Shown here in pieces: positions 37,567 to 44,768 of a DNA stretch of 64,000 bases. The notes under the pieces were generated by a model. It was not told the origin of the DNA and made no database searches. It saw only the letters and a program-made list of their open reading frames with translations. The stretch comes from Bacteroides sp. ET71 (GTDB lineage: Bacteria; Bacteroidota; Bacteroidia; Bacteroidales; Bacteroidaceae). The DNA lies in assembly GCF_023336905.1 (NCBI RefSeq), contig NZ_JAMBLS010000012.1, forward strand, positions 20,003-84,002. The letters run 5' to 3'. Position 1 is the first letter of the stretch. The number at the start of each line of letters is the position of its first letter. Position numbers and translations under genes: made by a program.

Positions 37567-38145
37567 ATGAATATCTATAAGCCTGAAATAGCTGAACTTC
37601 TGCGGTTGGTGGAGCTGCGTTATCCCAAATCGTTGAACACGTCGACCGATTTTGACGAGTTCTCCTTGTACCTGCGCAAAACCTTGGAAGAGAGCGTTTC
37701 CACCTCAACCTTGAAACGCCTGTGGGGGTACGTTGGCGACAGCCATTTGCCCCGCCTGCAAACGCTGGATATCCTGGCACGCTACGTGGGACACGAGGAC
37801 TTCAAGCAGTTCTGCCTTTGGCTGAAGACCAGCACGGCCTACAATTCGTCTTTCTTCTCCACCGAACAGATATTGACCAGCGACCTGCAACCCGGGTGCG
37901 AACTCGAGATAGGCTGGTCGCCCAACCGCTACCTGCGTTTGCGCTATCAGGGGCTGGGGATTTTTGAAGTCGAGGAAGCACGCCAGTCCAAGCTGCTGGC
38001 AGGCGACCGCTTCGAGGCCGTCTCTTTCCTGATGGGTCAGCCTTTGTTCCTGCCCTATGTGCTGCGCGACGGCATGCGCCTTTCTCCTTTCATCGCAGGC
38101 CGTAACGGCGGCTTGACGTTCTTAAACAGTCTGCTTCATGGGTGA
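37567..38145 (+). CDS. Small soluble protein coupled to a Ser/Thr kinase gene
   Basis: A 192-residue cytoplasmic protein without a signal peptide. I do not recognise a named family. The N-terminal half is helical and resembles a DNA-binding or adaptor region (AELLRLVELRYPKSLNTSTDFDEFSLYLRKTLEESVSTSTLKRLWGYVG), and the C-terminal half is beta-rich (GCELEIGWSPNRYLRLRYQGLGIFEVEEARQSKLLAGDRFEAVSF). The N-terminal pattern is often seen in Bacteroides proteins encoded next to eukaryote-like kinases. Its stop overlaps the kinase start by eight bases, so the two are made together and it is likely the kinase's partner or substrate. Partner role is inference. Confidence 0.7.
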   Translation: MNIYKPEIAELLRLVELRYPKSLNTSTDFDEFSLYLRKTLEESVSTSTLKRLWGYVGDSHLPRLQTLDILARYVGHEDFKQFCLWLKTSTAYNSSFFSTEQILTSDLQPGCELEIGWSPNRYLRLRYQGLGIFEVEEARQSKLLAGDRFEAVSFLMGQPLFLPYVLRDGMRLSPFIAGRNGGLTFLNSLLHG

Positions 38146-39079
38146 CGCTGACATTTCATCGGGATTCATAGACGTCGCACAGCAGACCGGTGAACAACTC
38201 TTCACGGAGCTTCGCGAAGTGTATGTCTCGTCTGCAGGTTACGAACGCCTGTTCTACGGCCGCCGCTACGGCCGGCTGCACATCCTGAAAACGCTCAAGC
38301 CCGCCTATGCGGGCAATCCGTTTTACGAAGAGGCACTGCACAAAGAGTTCAGCATAGGTTACCGGTTGGAGCATCCGCATATTGTCCGGGTCTTGGGCTG
38401 GGAGACGTTGCCGGATTTGGGGCATTGCATCGTCATGGAATATATAGACGGAATGACGTTGAGGCAATTCATGGAACAAGGAAAGCTGACTCCCGAACTG
38501 GCGCGTAAGTTTGTCTGCGAGCTGTGTGACGCATTGGGCTATCTGCATAACAAACAGATTGTGCACCGCGACCTGAAGCCGGAAAACATCCTGATAACGC
38601 ACAATGGCTGCAACGTGAAGCTGATAGACTTTGGCTTGTCTGACAGCGATGACTACGATATCTTGAAACTGCCGGCCGGAACACGCTACTACCTGGCACC
38701 GGAAGCCTTGACGCCGGGGCAACCGCTCGATTGCCGGGCTGACATCTTTTCGTTGGGCGTCATCATGGGCGAGATGGCGGAACTGCTGAAAGACAAGCAA
38801 CTGGCCGTCGTTTCACGCAAGTGTACCCGGCAAAAGCCTGCCCAACGTTACGTCTCGGCAAGAGCAGTGGCGCAAGCCCTGTGTGCGAAGGCATCCTATC
38901 GCGGCAGAACTTGGCTGCTGGCGGCCGCCGTCTTGTTACTGTTTGTCCTCTACATCTTCTATCGCTATGGGGTGACAGACGAGCGCGCGGTCTCGTTTCC
39001 CGTCTACGGCAACCGCTCGATGCCCATCGAACAGTGGGGAGATTCTGCGGCTCTTACAGGTCAGCCACAATCGTTTTGA
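38138..39079 (+). CDS. Hanks-type Ser/Thr protein kinase with C-terminal membrane anchor
   Basis: A 313-residue eukaryote-like kinase. Lys51 in HILKTLKP is the ATP-anchoring residue. The catalytic loop is VHRDLKPEN (Asp145), the metal motif DFG (164-166), and the activation segment ends in APE (187-189). The Gly-rich loop (YGRRYGR) is weak. After about residue 280 there is one membrane helix (WLLAAAVLLLFVLYIFY), then a 30-residue tail outside. There are no PASTA repeats, so the sensor part is very small. It probably phosphorylates cytoplasmic proteins, perhaps the product of the overlapping upstream gene. Its 3' end overlaps the convergent FN3/BspA gene by 26 bases. Confidence 0.9.
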   Translation: MGDADISSGFIDVAQQTGEQLFTELREVYVSSAGYERLFYGRRYGRLHILKTLKPAYAGNPFYEEALHKEFSIGYRLEHPHIVRVLGWETLPDLGHCIVMEYIDGMTLRQFMEQGKLTPELARKFVCELCDALGYLHNKQIVHRDLKPENILITHNGCNVKLIDFGLSDSDDYDILKLPAGTRYYLAPEALTPGQPLDCRADIFSLGVIMGEMAELLKDKQLAVVSRKCTRQKPAQRYVSARAVAQALCAKASYRGRTWLLAAAVLLLFVLYIFYRYGVTDERAVSFPVYGNRSMPIEQWGDSAALTGQPQSF

Positions 39080-40691
39080 ACAGTCCCCATATCCGATGAT
39101 TCCGATAGCGCGTTGCACTTCCCGCAGGCACGTGCAGTGTGCCGTCTTGCAGCAGTTGTTCGGCTCCGGCAAAAGTCTCGTCTGTGCAATAAGGCGGAAA
39201 ATCGGCGTCTTGGACATACAGCTCGCCAAGGGCGGGACAGTCTTTGAAACAGTATTCAGACAAGTAGGACGTGCCTTTGCCAAGAACTACTGATTCCAGG
39301 CGGGTACAAGACTGGAAACATCCGTATGGCACGGTGGAGATGCCGTCCGGCAGGTTTATGTGCACGAGGCAGGCTCCGCTGAAGCTTGCCTGTCCTAATT
39401 GTGTGACAGACTGGGGCAGGAAGATTTCGCTGGCAGGGGCGTTGCGGAAAGCATAATCGCCTATGACCTGCACACCGGAAGGAACGGTGAACTGTTCGTC
39501 GGCTTTCCCTTCCGGAAACCAAAGCAATGTGGAAGCATCGGCGTTATAGAGCACACCGTCGGTGGTGCTGAAATGTGTGCAGGAAGCGGGCACCTCTATC
39601 TGCGCAAGGTTGACACATCCGGCCGAAGGACTGAAATGAGCCAAGGCCGAAGACAAGCGGAGCCGCTGAAGATTGGAACAACCGTCGAAAGCGTTGACTT
39701 CTACCGTTTCTGTATTGTCTGGCAAAATCAATTCCTTCAGTGCGGTGCATTGGGCAAACAAGCCGTTGCCTGCACAGCGGTCGGTCGTGTAATGGTGTCC
39801 GTCGTAGCTACTGCCTCCCGCTTCGATGGAAGCGTCGCTCAGGTTCAGCGTTTGCAGTTGGCCGGGAGTGTCCTTTCCGTCCATTCCCCGTCCCATCATG
39901 TCGCGCAGAAAAAAGAAATCCGTTCCGTTCAGCGGGCCTGCAATGCTGAGTGTGGTGAAGCTGTATTTCCCGTCTTCGCCTACGGCTTCCGGCAAATCCC
40001 CTGCTTCGGTCAGGATGACTGCCTGCGAAGTGTGGAAATGATAGGGTTCGCTGCGCGTTTCGCCGATGCTGTTGGCGGCAAACGCCTGCACGACGTAATC
40101 CGTCTCCATCTGTAACCCGCTGATGCGTGCGCGCAGCAGTCCTTCCGCATCTGTTTCCAATAAGAGGCATTGTTCTTCCGAACTTCCTTCTATGTAATAG
40201 TACAGTCCGGTGGATGTAATTGTTTCTCCGCCATTGTCAGTGATTTCATAAGACACGGTGATGCTGAGCGGGCTTTGGTTGATTCGGGTGATATGGCTGA
40301 CCGTGGGTACTTTGTTAGGCAGGGTGGTGAATGTCTGTGTGTCGCTGTGGACGGCACTGTAGCCGTTGCTAGCTTCCAGGCAAAAATAATACGTTGTGCC
40401 CGGTTGCAAGTCATTTAAACGGGCCATGGCTTGCAACGTGCCTTCCGGGCAGGACGCCACTTGTTCCATGCTTTCTGTTGTTCCGTAGCGGAAATGCACA
40501 TCGCTGACCGTTCCATTGCCGTGCAGGATAACCTCACCGGTCAGCAAGGCACTGGTGCGCGTCACTTCGGTTGCTTCGTTCACTTGGAAGGAAGGCAATA
40601 AGTAATCGGGACGTTCGTCTTCGCTACAAGCTGCCAGCAGACAGCTTATGAGACTTGTTGTGAATAAGAATAGGCGATAAATGTGTTTCAT
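39054..40691 (-). CDS. FN3 and BspA-type leucine-rich surface lipoprotein
   Basis: A 545-residue lipoprotein (lipobox LLAAC, Cys at about residue 21). Two fibronectin III-like domains lie at about 30-120 and 120-215 (LQPGTTYYFCLEASNGYSAVHSDTQTFTT and LQMETDYVVQAFAANSIGETRSEPYHFHT). A BspA/LRR_5 solenoid covers about 225-540 (CTALKELILPDNTETVEVNAFDGCSNLQRLRL ... GDYAFRNAPASEIFLPQSVTQLGQASFSGACLVHI). Such proteins often bind host matrix or other bacteria. The start at 40,691 is preferred because the AAAGGA element fits it. It ends the leftward surface-protein run and overlaps the kinase gene end by 26 bases in convergent orientation. Partner is unknown. Confidence 0.85.
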   Translation of the reverse strand: MKHIYRLFLFTTSLISCLLAACSEDERPDYLLPSFQVNEATEVTRTSALLTGEVILHGNGTVSDVHFRYGTTESMEQVASCPEGTLQAMARLNDLQPGTTYYFCLEASNGYSAVHSDTQTFTTLPNKVPTVSHITRINQSPLSITVSYEITDNGGETITSTGLYYYIEGSSEEQCLLLETDAEGLLRARISGLQMETDYVVQAFAANSIGETRSEPYHFHTSQAVILTEAGDLPEAVGEDGKYSFTTLSIAGPLNGTDFFFLRDMMGRGMDGKDTPGQLQTLNLSDASIEAGGSSYDGHHYTTDRCAGNGLFAQCTALKELILPDNTETVEVNAFDGCSNLQRLRLSSALAHFSPSAGCVNLAQIEVPASCTHFSTTDGVLYNADASTLLWFPEGKADEQFTVPSGVQVIGDYAFRNAPASEIFLPQSVTQLGQASFSGACLVHINLPDGISTVPYGCFQSCTRLESVVLGKGTSYLSEYCFKDCPALGELYVQDADFPPYCTDETFAGAEQLLQDGTLHVPAGSATRYRNHRIWGLFKTIVADL

Positions 40692-40712
40692 GTTCATATC
40701 TTTCATCCTTTG

Positions 40713-41705
40713 TCAGAAATGCCATCCGATGCCTATGGCTGCTTCCCAATATTTTCCTTGTATGGTCATGACACCTGCAGAGACGGCTATGCGGTAGAAA
40801 CGGTATAGTCCTCCGATTTCAGCACAGATTCCCTGGTAGGTATAATACGTGTTGCGTGTCCAAAGTCCTTCGCTCTGTTCCCATGCCAAAAGACGCTGCC
40901 CGTAGCCAAGTCCTTCGTATAAACAAAAGTCACCCGCTATCCGGTGGATGCCTCCGGCCATGACCATCCATCGTCCTTCTTCCGTCTGTCCGGTGTAGTA
41001 AGGTGTTTCACCATTGCTCAACGTGCCGTAGCGGTCACACTCACCTTGTGTATGGGGAGTAGAGTGAAAATCGGTCTGTGCCAACAGGTAAGCACCGTGC
41101 CGTCGCATAAGTGCCAGCCTGATGCCGGCAGACGGCCGGTCGCTATGAATACCAGCGTTGAGCATCAGCAGACCCTGGAGCCGTTCGCGAGGGCGACTGG
41201 GGCGGAGAGGGGCAGGCTCGGGCAATGATTTCACGGCATGTAAGCAAGTGTCCAAAGGGTATGGATGGGGTGATAACGCAGGCATCTCTTGGGGGCGACG
41301 GTAGTCTAATGGAGGCGTCAGCCATAATTCGTATGTCATGCGTGATTCTAATGGAACGGAAAACCGATAGTCGCGCATCACTCCCCATTGAGGATGCTTA
41401 ATGGTAATCATTACGCTTCCAGCCGGTAGATATAACCAAATTTCACCTACCTCGTTTTGGCGTTTCACGATGCCTAACGGCGATGAAAAAACAAAGTCAG
41501 GGTCTCCTACTACTTTTATTAACGCACAGGCTTCGTCGTTGAGGTCGCGCACGGGGGCAATGTAAGCCGTAATATCGTTGGGTAGTGCACGGAATGAACG
41601 TACACTGAAGTCTTGTGCTTTTGCGTTCTCTATTTCCAGGCTTGCGAAGATTATTAATAAGAGACAAACCCAGGCAGATGGCAGACTGATGAGGCGTTGT
41701 TTCAT
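40713..41705 (-). CDS. Exported hypothetical protein with PEGA-like N-terminal part
   Basis: A 330-residue exported protein (signal peptide to about residue 30, ending ENAKA). The N-terminal 100 residues look like a beta-sandwich (ITAYIAPVRDLNDEACALIKVVGDPDFVFSSPLGIVKRQNEVGEIWLYLPAGSVMITIKHPQWG), close to the PEGA-type pattern. The C-terminal half has alternating strands with Tyr/Gly and ends in GWHF, which suggests a small outer-membrane barrel. It overlaps the upstream WG-repeat gene by four bases (ATGA) and precedes the FN3/BspA gene by 21 bases. No family name is known to me beyond the PEGA likeness. Outer-membrane location is inferred. Confidence 0.65.
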   Translation of the reverse strand: MKQRLISLPSAWVCLLLIIFASLEIENAKAQDFSVRSFRALPNDITAYIAPVRDLNDEACALIKVVGDPDFVFSSPLGIVKRQNEVGEIWLYLPAGSVMITIKHPQWGVMRDYRFSVPLESRMTYELWLTPPLDYRRPQEMPALSPHPYPLDTCLHAVKSLPEPAPLRPSRPRERLQGLLMLNAGIHSDRPSAGIRLALMRRHGAYLLAQTDFHSTPHTQGECDRYGTLSNGETPYYTGQTEEGRWMVMAGGIHRIAGDFCLYEGLGYGQRLLAWEQSEGLWTRNTYYTYQGICAEIGGLYRFYRIAVSAGVMTIQGKYWEAAIGIGWHF

Positions 41706-43552
41706 TGCAGGTTGAAATTACGGATGCTGAATATCTCGTTTTCGGGCAACAGCGTATGGTCTGGTTGCATACGCGGTTGCCAAGTGCGTACATGTATCTT
41801 GGGGGCTGTTTCATCCCGGAAATCCCATAATAAGAACAGGTAACCGTCGTCAGAATAAAGGTCTGAGTGATATTCTTGTCGGAGGCTGACTCCATAAATA
41901 CCCTGTTGGGTAGGGTGCCGCATGATGTGGAATTTGCTGAACTTCACATCAATGTTCTGGTTCGCCTTGAAAACTTCCTTCAGACGGTCCAGGTATTGTC
42001 GCTTGCTTTTGACGTTGTATACCACTTGGGCAGAGGGCAGATAGTTGGCTTCTTTTTGCGGCGTGGTGTGTACGACTGTACCTACCACTATCAGTGCGTT
42101 TTCACTGAAAAGTTGTTCCAAGAAGTCTATGTCTTTGGTTGTGTATGAGGTGCGCAAATGCTCTACGTAATTCAATATCATCCGTCGGTTTTTGCTGTCT
42201 TGCTCTTCCAGTTTACCTGATACTACTTTGGCTGCTTCTTGGTAGAATGGGTGTCGGCGTGTTATTTTTTTCCAGTCTTTATTCTCAATCTGAGTGTGTG
42301 AAGATGCGCGCAGAGGGGTATGTCCCGTAGTCGTTTCTGGCTGTTTTTCTTGTTTTTCTTCGGTAGCCTTGGACATGAGATGCGAGCTGAGTGAGGTGCT
42401 GCCTTCACTTTCTTGTGTGATGGTGAATAGCTGAGGCTTGAGACGTTGGGCTATACTGTCTTCTGCAATAAAGGCAAAGCTGCTGTCTGTCAGTTTACCT
42501 TTGCGGTTGATGAAGCGATAGTGTGTTTTGTCTTTGACTATGGCGTATCCATCTGCATAGAAGTGGCTGATGGTATCGAAGCAAAAGGAGGTTATGGCTT
42601 TCCCTGAAACATTCAACAATCCCCATTGGTTTCCGTGACGGGCAGCCACTCGGCTTTCATCCGCCATAAAAGCATCTTGGTAGATGGACGGGATGCAGAT
42701 TTGCCCTTTGTCATCCATGCAACCGGTTCCCTTGTTGGTACGTATCGTTATCGTTTGGTGACAGAAACGTGAAGCTTGCAGGACAGAGGTCGGAAGATAG
42801 AGCACGGCATCGCCCTGTTTGTTTAGAAAACCAAGATGCCCGTTGTGCAGTTCCTTGAATAGAAGCTTGTTGCCGGAAAAACGAGTGTCGAGCAGGCAAC
42901 CGGACAGACGGACATTGCCGGTCACTTGACCGTCAGGATCTATCAGTTGGTAACCGGTTTCTCCTTGACTGTTGTTCATACCTACTAACGCTACCTCTTC
43001 ACAAAAATCGTATGCTATGTCGTAAATGGGTGGAATGGTGACATTGCCCTCCGTGTCCATATAGCCGTACTTGCCTTCACGTGTGACGAAAAGTGCTCTC
43101 TCATTGCTGAAATTGTGCATTTGTACGATGTCGTATTGGGGATATTGTGCGGTAGAAGAGATGTCATGCCCTTCTTTGTCAATAATCAATATCGGGCCGT
43201 TGGGCGTTTCTTGGGCAAGTGTGACTTTATCGAAAAAGTAGCCGATGCGGGTGAATGTACGCAAGGTGACCGGAGTTGCCGGTTGGCCGATTGTATAGAG
43301 TTGTAGCAATCCTTGGCTGGAAGGCAAGGTAAACATGTCCCCTACTACTGCCGATGGTTGCACATTAAAGCTGCCGGCTGGTATGCAAACACTGCCATCG
43401 GTGTTAACCAATCCCCATGCATTTTCCTGCCCATTGTGAAAAGGCAATGCTTTCACAATTCCCTTGTCTGGCTGTTGGCAGGCTACTAACAGGTAGCACA
43501 AGCTGGCGGCAAGTGTGAGGAGGCTGAGGTAATAACTTGTCTTGCGTATCAT
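41702..43552 (-). CDS. WG-repeat lipoprotein
   Basis: A 616-residue lipoprotein (lipobox LLVAC at about residue 25). Five or more WG-type repeats lie at about 35-330 (WGLVNTDGSVCIPAG, YGYMDTEGNVTIPPIYD, GFLNKQGDAVLYLP, GCMDDKGQICIPSIYQ, WGLLNVSGKAITSF). A Ser/Glu-rich linker follows, and a C-terminal domain (about 440-610) has an NTF2-like or SnoaL-like look (YVEHLRTSYTTKDIDFLEQLFSENALIVVGTVVHTT). The ATG at 43,552 is used because the -7 box TATCTTTG lies only five bases upstream; the longer frame would run through that box. It is the first of three coupled genes. The function of WG repeats is not known; a binding role is likely. Confidence 0.85.
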   Translation of the reverse strand: MIRKTSYYLSLLTLAASLCYLLVACQQPDKGIVKALPFHNGQENAWGLVNTDGSVCIPAGSFNVQPSAVVGDMFTLPSSQGLLQLYTIGQPATPVTLRTFTRIGYFFDKVTLAQETPNGPILIIDKEGHDISSTAQYPQYDIVQMHNFSNERALFVTREGKYGYMDTEGNVTIPPIYDIAYDFCEEVALVGMNNSQGETGYQLIDPDGQVTGNVRLSGCLLDTRFSGNKLLFKELHNGHLGFLNKQGDAVLYLPTSVLQASRFCHQTITIRTNKGTGCMDDKGQICIPSIYQDAFMADESRVAARHGNQWGLLNVSGKAITSFCFDTISHFYADGYAIVKDKTHYRFINRKGKLTDSSFAFIAEDSIAQRLKPQLFTITQESEGSTSLSSHLMSKATEEKQEKQPETTTGHTPLRASSHTQIENKDWKKITRRHPFYQEAAKVVSGKLEEQDSKNRRMILNYVEHLRTSYTTKDIDFLEQLFSENALIVVGTVVHTTPQKEANYLPSAQVVYNVKSKRQYLDRLKEVFKANQNIDVKFSKFHIMRHPTQQGIYGVSLRQEYHSDLYSDDGYLFLLWDFRDETAPKIHVRTWQPRMQPDHTLLPENEIFSIRNFNLQ

Positions 43553-43557
43553 GGGGA

Positions 43558-43565
43558 CAAAGATA
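43558..43565 (-). promoter_or_regulatory. Bacteroidota -7 box for the WG-repeat gene (TATCTTTG), leaderless
   Basis: Minus-strand TATCTTTG ends five bases before the ATG at 43,552, the same box and gap as at 37,499. A leaderless mRNA is likely. Confidence 0.6.
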
Positions 43566-43663
43566 GCTGAAAAATGGGATGCTTTCTCTTTTCTATTCAC
43601 TAAAAGAAGAAAGAAAATATAGAAAACATCCCCATGTGAAGTGAAGTTTGCGTGGGAGTATCT

Positions 43664-44539
43664 TTAGTTGTTCCAGTCTTCCAGTTCCCCACCTATTTCT
43701 ATCTTTATCTGTTCTGGGTTCTTGGATACGACTAATTGGACGTTATGCTGAATACCTTGTTTGAATATAAACTTGCTTTCATATAAATAAGATACCCCTT
43801 GCATGATAACTTCTACTAATGGCTGACGGTTATCCAGACGTTGAGGTACAACGATGGCTGTATATCGGTGGTTGCCTAAACTCTGAGCTCGTATGCTCTG
43901 CGTTGTGGCATAGGGATCGCGTGTCACGATTCCCACACTTAAATCGATTGTAGCTTGAGGCACGGTATTGTGTATATACACTTCTGCGTCTTCTGGCAGT
44001 TCACCTTCATAATCTTCGCCTTTGACAAGCTGGATGAGCATACGGCTCATACGGTGGCTGAACTGTAGGCTTACCGGAGTGTTACCGGCCACGGCACCCA
44101 GGTTAGATGCCCACAGGAAGTCGCTTTTCTCGTAGCCTCCTTCTGCCTGTTGGTCTGTGGCTACACTGACAGGCAGGTTATCTACGGATGATACGCTTTC
44201 TATCTGTGGATAATAGGCATAGATGTTATAGGTCCCTCCGTCCCAATAGATAGGGTTTTCGGGTTCCCATTGTGCGCCGTTGAAGCTGAGGGAAGCGTTG
44301 TTCACATAGTTGCCTGACACTTCCAGTGGCAGGTCTTGTTGTGTGATGAAGAGGCCCACGCGGTCACCGCTTTCAAAAGCATTGCCTGTAACGCGGGTCT
44401 GTTGGCCGGGATAGGCGATGTCGAAGGTCATGATATTGGGGTTGACTTGCTCTTCGGCAGCCGTTACCTTATCCTGGCAAGAGGTAAGGGCAAGCAGCAT
44501 GGCTGCTGCCCCGGTTGATAGAACATTATATAGTTTCAT
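43664..44539 (-). CDS. Mfa-like fimbrillin-family lipoprotein
   Basis: A 291-residue lipoprotein (lipobox LALTSC, Cys at about residue 21) with the Mfa-like (Mfa2/FimA-type) fimbrillin pattern: ESGDRVGLFITQQ near residue 58, IYWDGGTYNIYAYYPQ, then KSDFLWASNLGAVAG and LQFSHRMSRMLIQLVKGEDYEG. The two-domain beta-sandwich of Bacteroides fimbrillins fits this size. It could be a pilus subunit or a fimbria-like surface lipoprotein. It lies downstream of the M64 fusion gene, with a tandem array in the 229-base gap between. It shares the same motifs with the gene at 48,318 and with the first third of the M64 fusion, so all three came from one ancestor or act together. Confidence 0.88.
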   Translation of the reverse strand: MKLYNVLSTGAAAMLLALTSCQDKVTAAEEQVNPNIMTFDIAYPGQQTRVTGNAFESGDRVGLFITQQDLPLEVSGNYVNNASLSFNGAQWEPENPIYWDGGTYNIYAYYPQIESVSSVDNLPVSVATDQQAEGGYEKSDFLWASNLGAVAGNTPVSLQFSHRMSRMLIQLVKGEDYEGELPEDAEVYIHNTVPQATIDLSVGIVTRDPYATTQSIRAQSLGNHRYTAIVVPQRLDNRQPLVEVIMQGVSYLYESKFIFKQGIQHNVQLVVSKNPEQIKIEIGGELEDWNN

Positions 44540-44603
44540 ATCGACTTGTTTTTTTGATTGATAATTTTAAGCAAATGTTGAAAATAGGGTTATACTATAA
44601 ATC

Positions 44604-44741
44604 AAGGGTATCTGTGACCCTTGTTAAAGGGTATCTGTGACCCTTGGCAAAGGGTATCTGTGACCCTTGGCAAAGGGTATCTGTGACCCTTGGCAAAGGG
44701 TATTCGTGACCCTTGATAAAGGGTATTCGTGGCCTTGTGTA
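44604..44741. repeat. Tandem array of 23-bp hairpin units
   Basis: Five full units (44,604-44,626, 44,627-44,649, 44,650-44,672, 44,673-44,695 and 44,696-44,718) and one decayed unit (44,719-44,741). Each starts AAGGGTATCTGTGACCCTT (later ones AAGGGTATTCGTGACCCTT) with a four-base spacer. AAGGGT pairs with ACCCTT over a seven-base loop. It lies between the M64 fusion gene and the next fimbrillin gene, 64 bases upstream of the latter. Confidence 0.92.
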
Positions 44742-44768
44742 TAGCATAAATTAATTCTAATGACTTAC

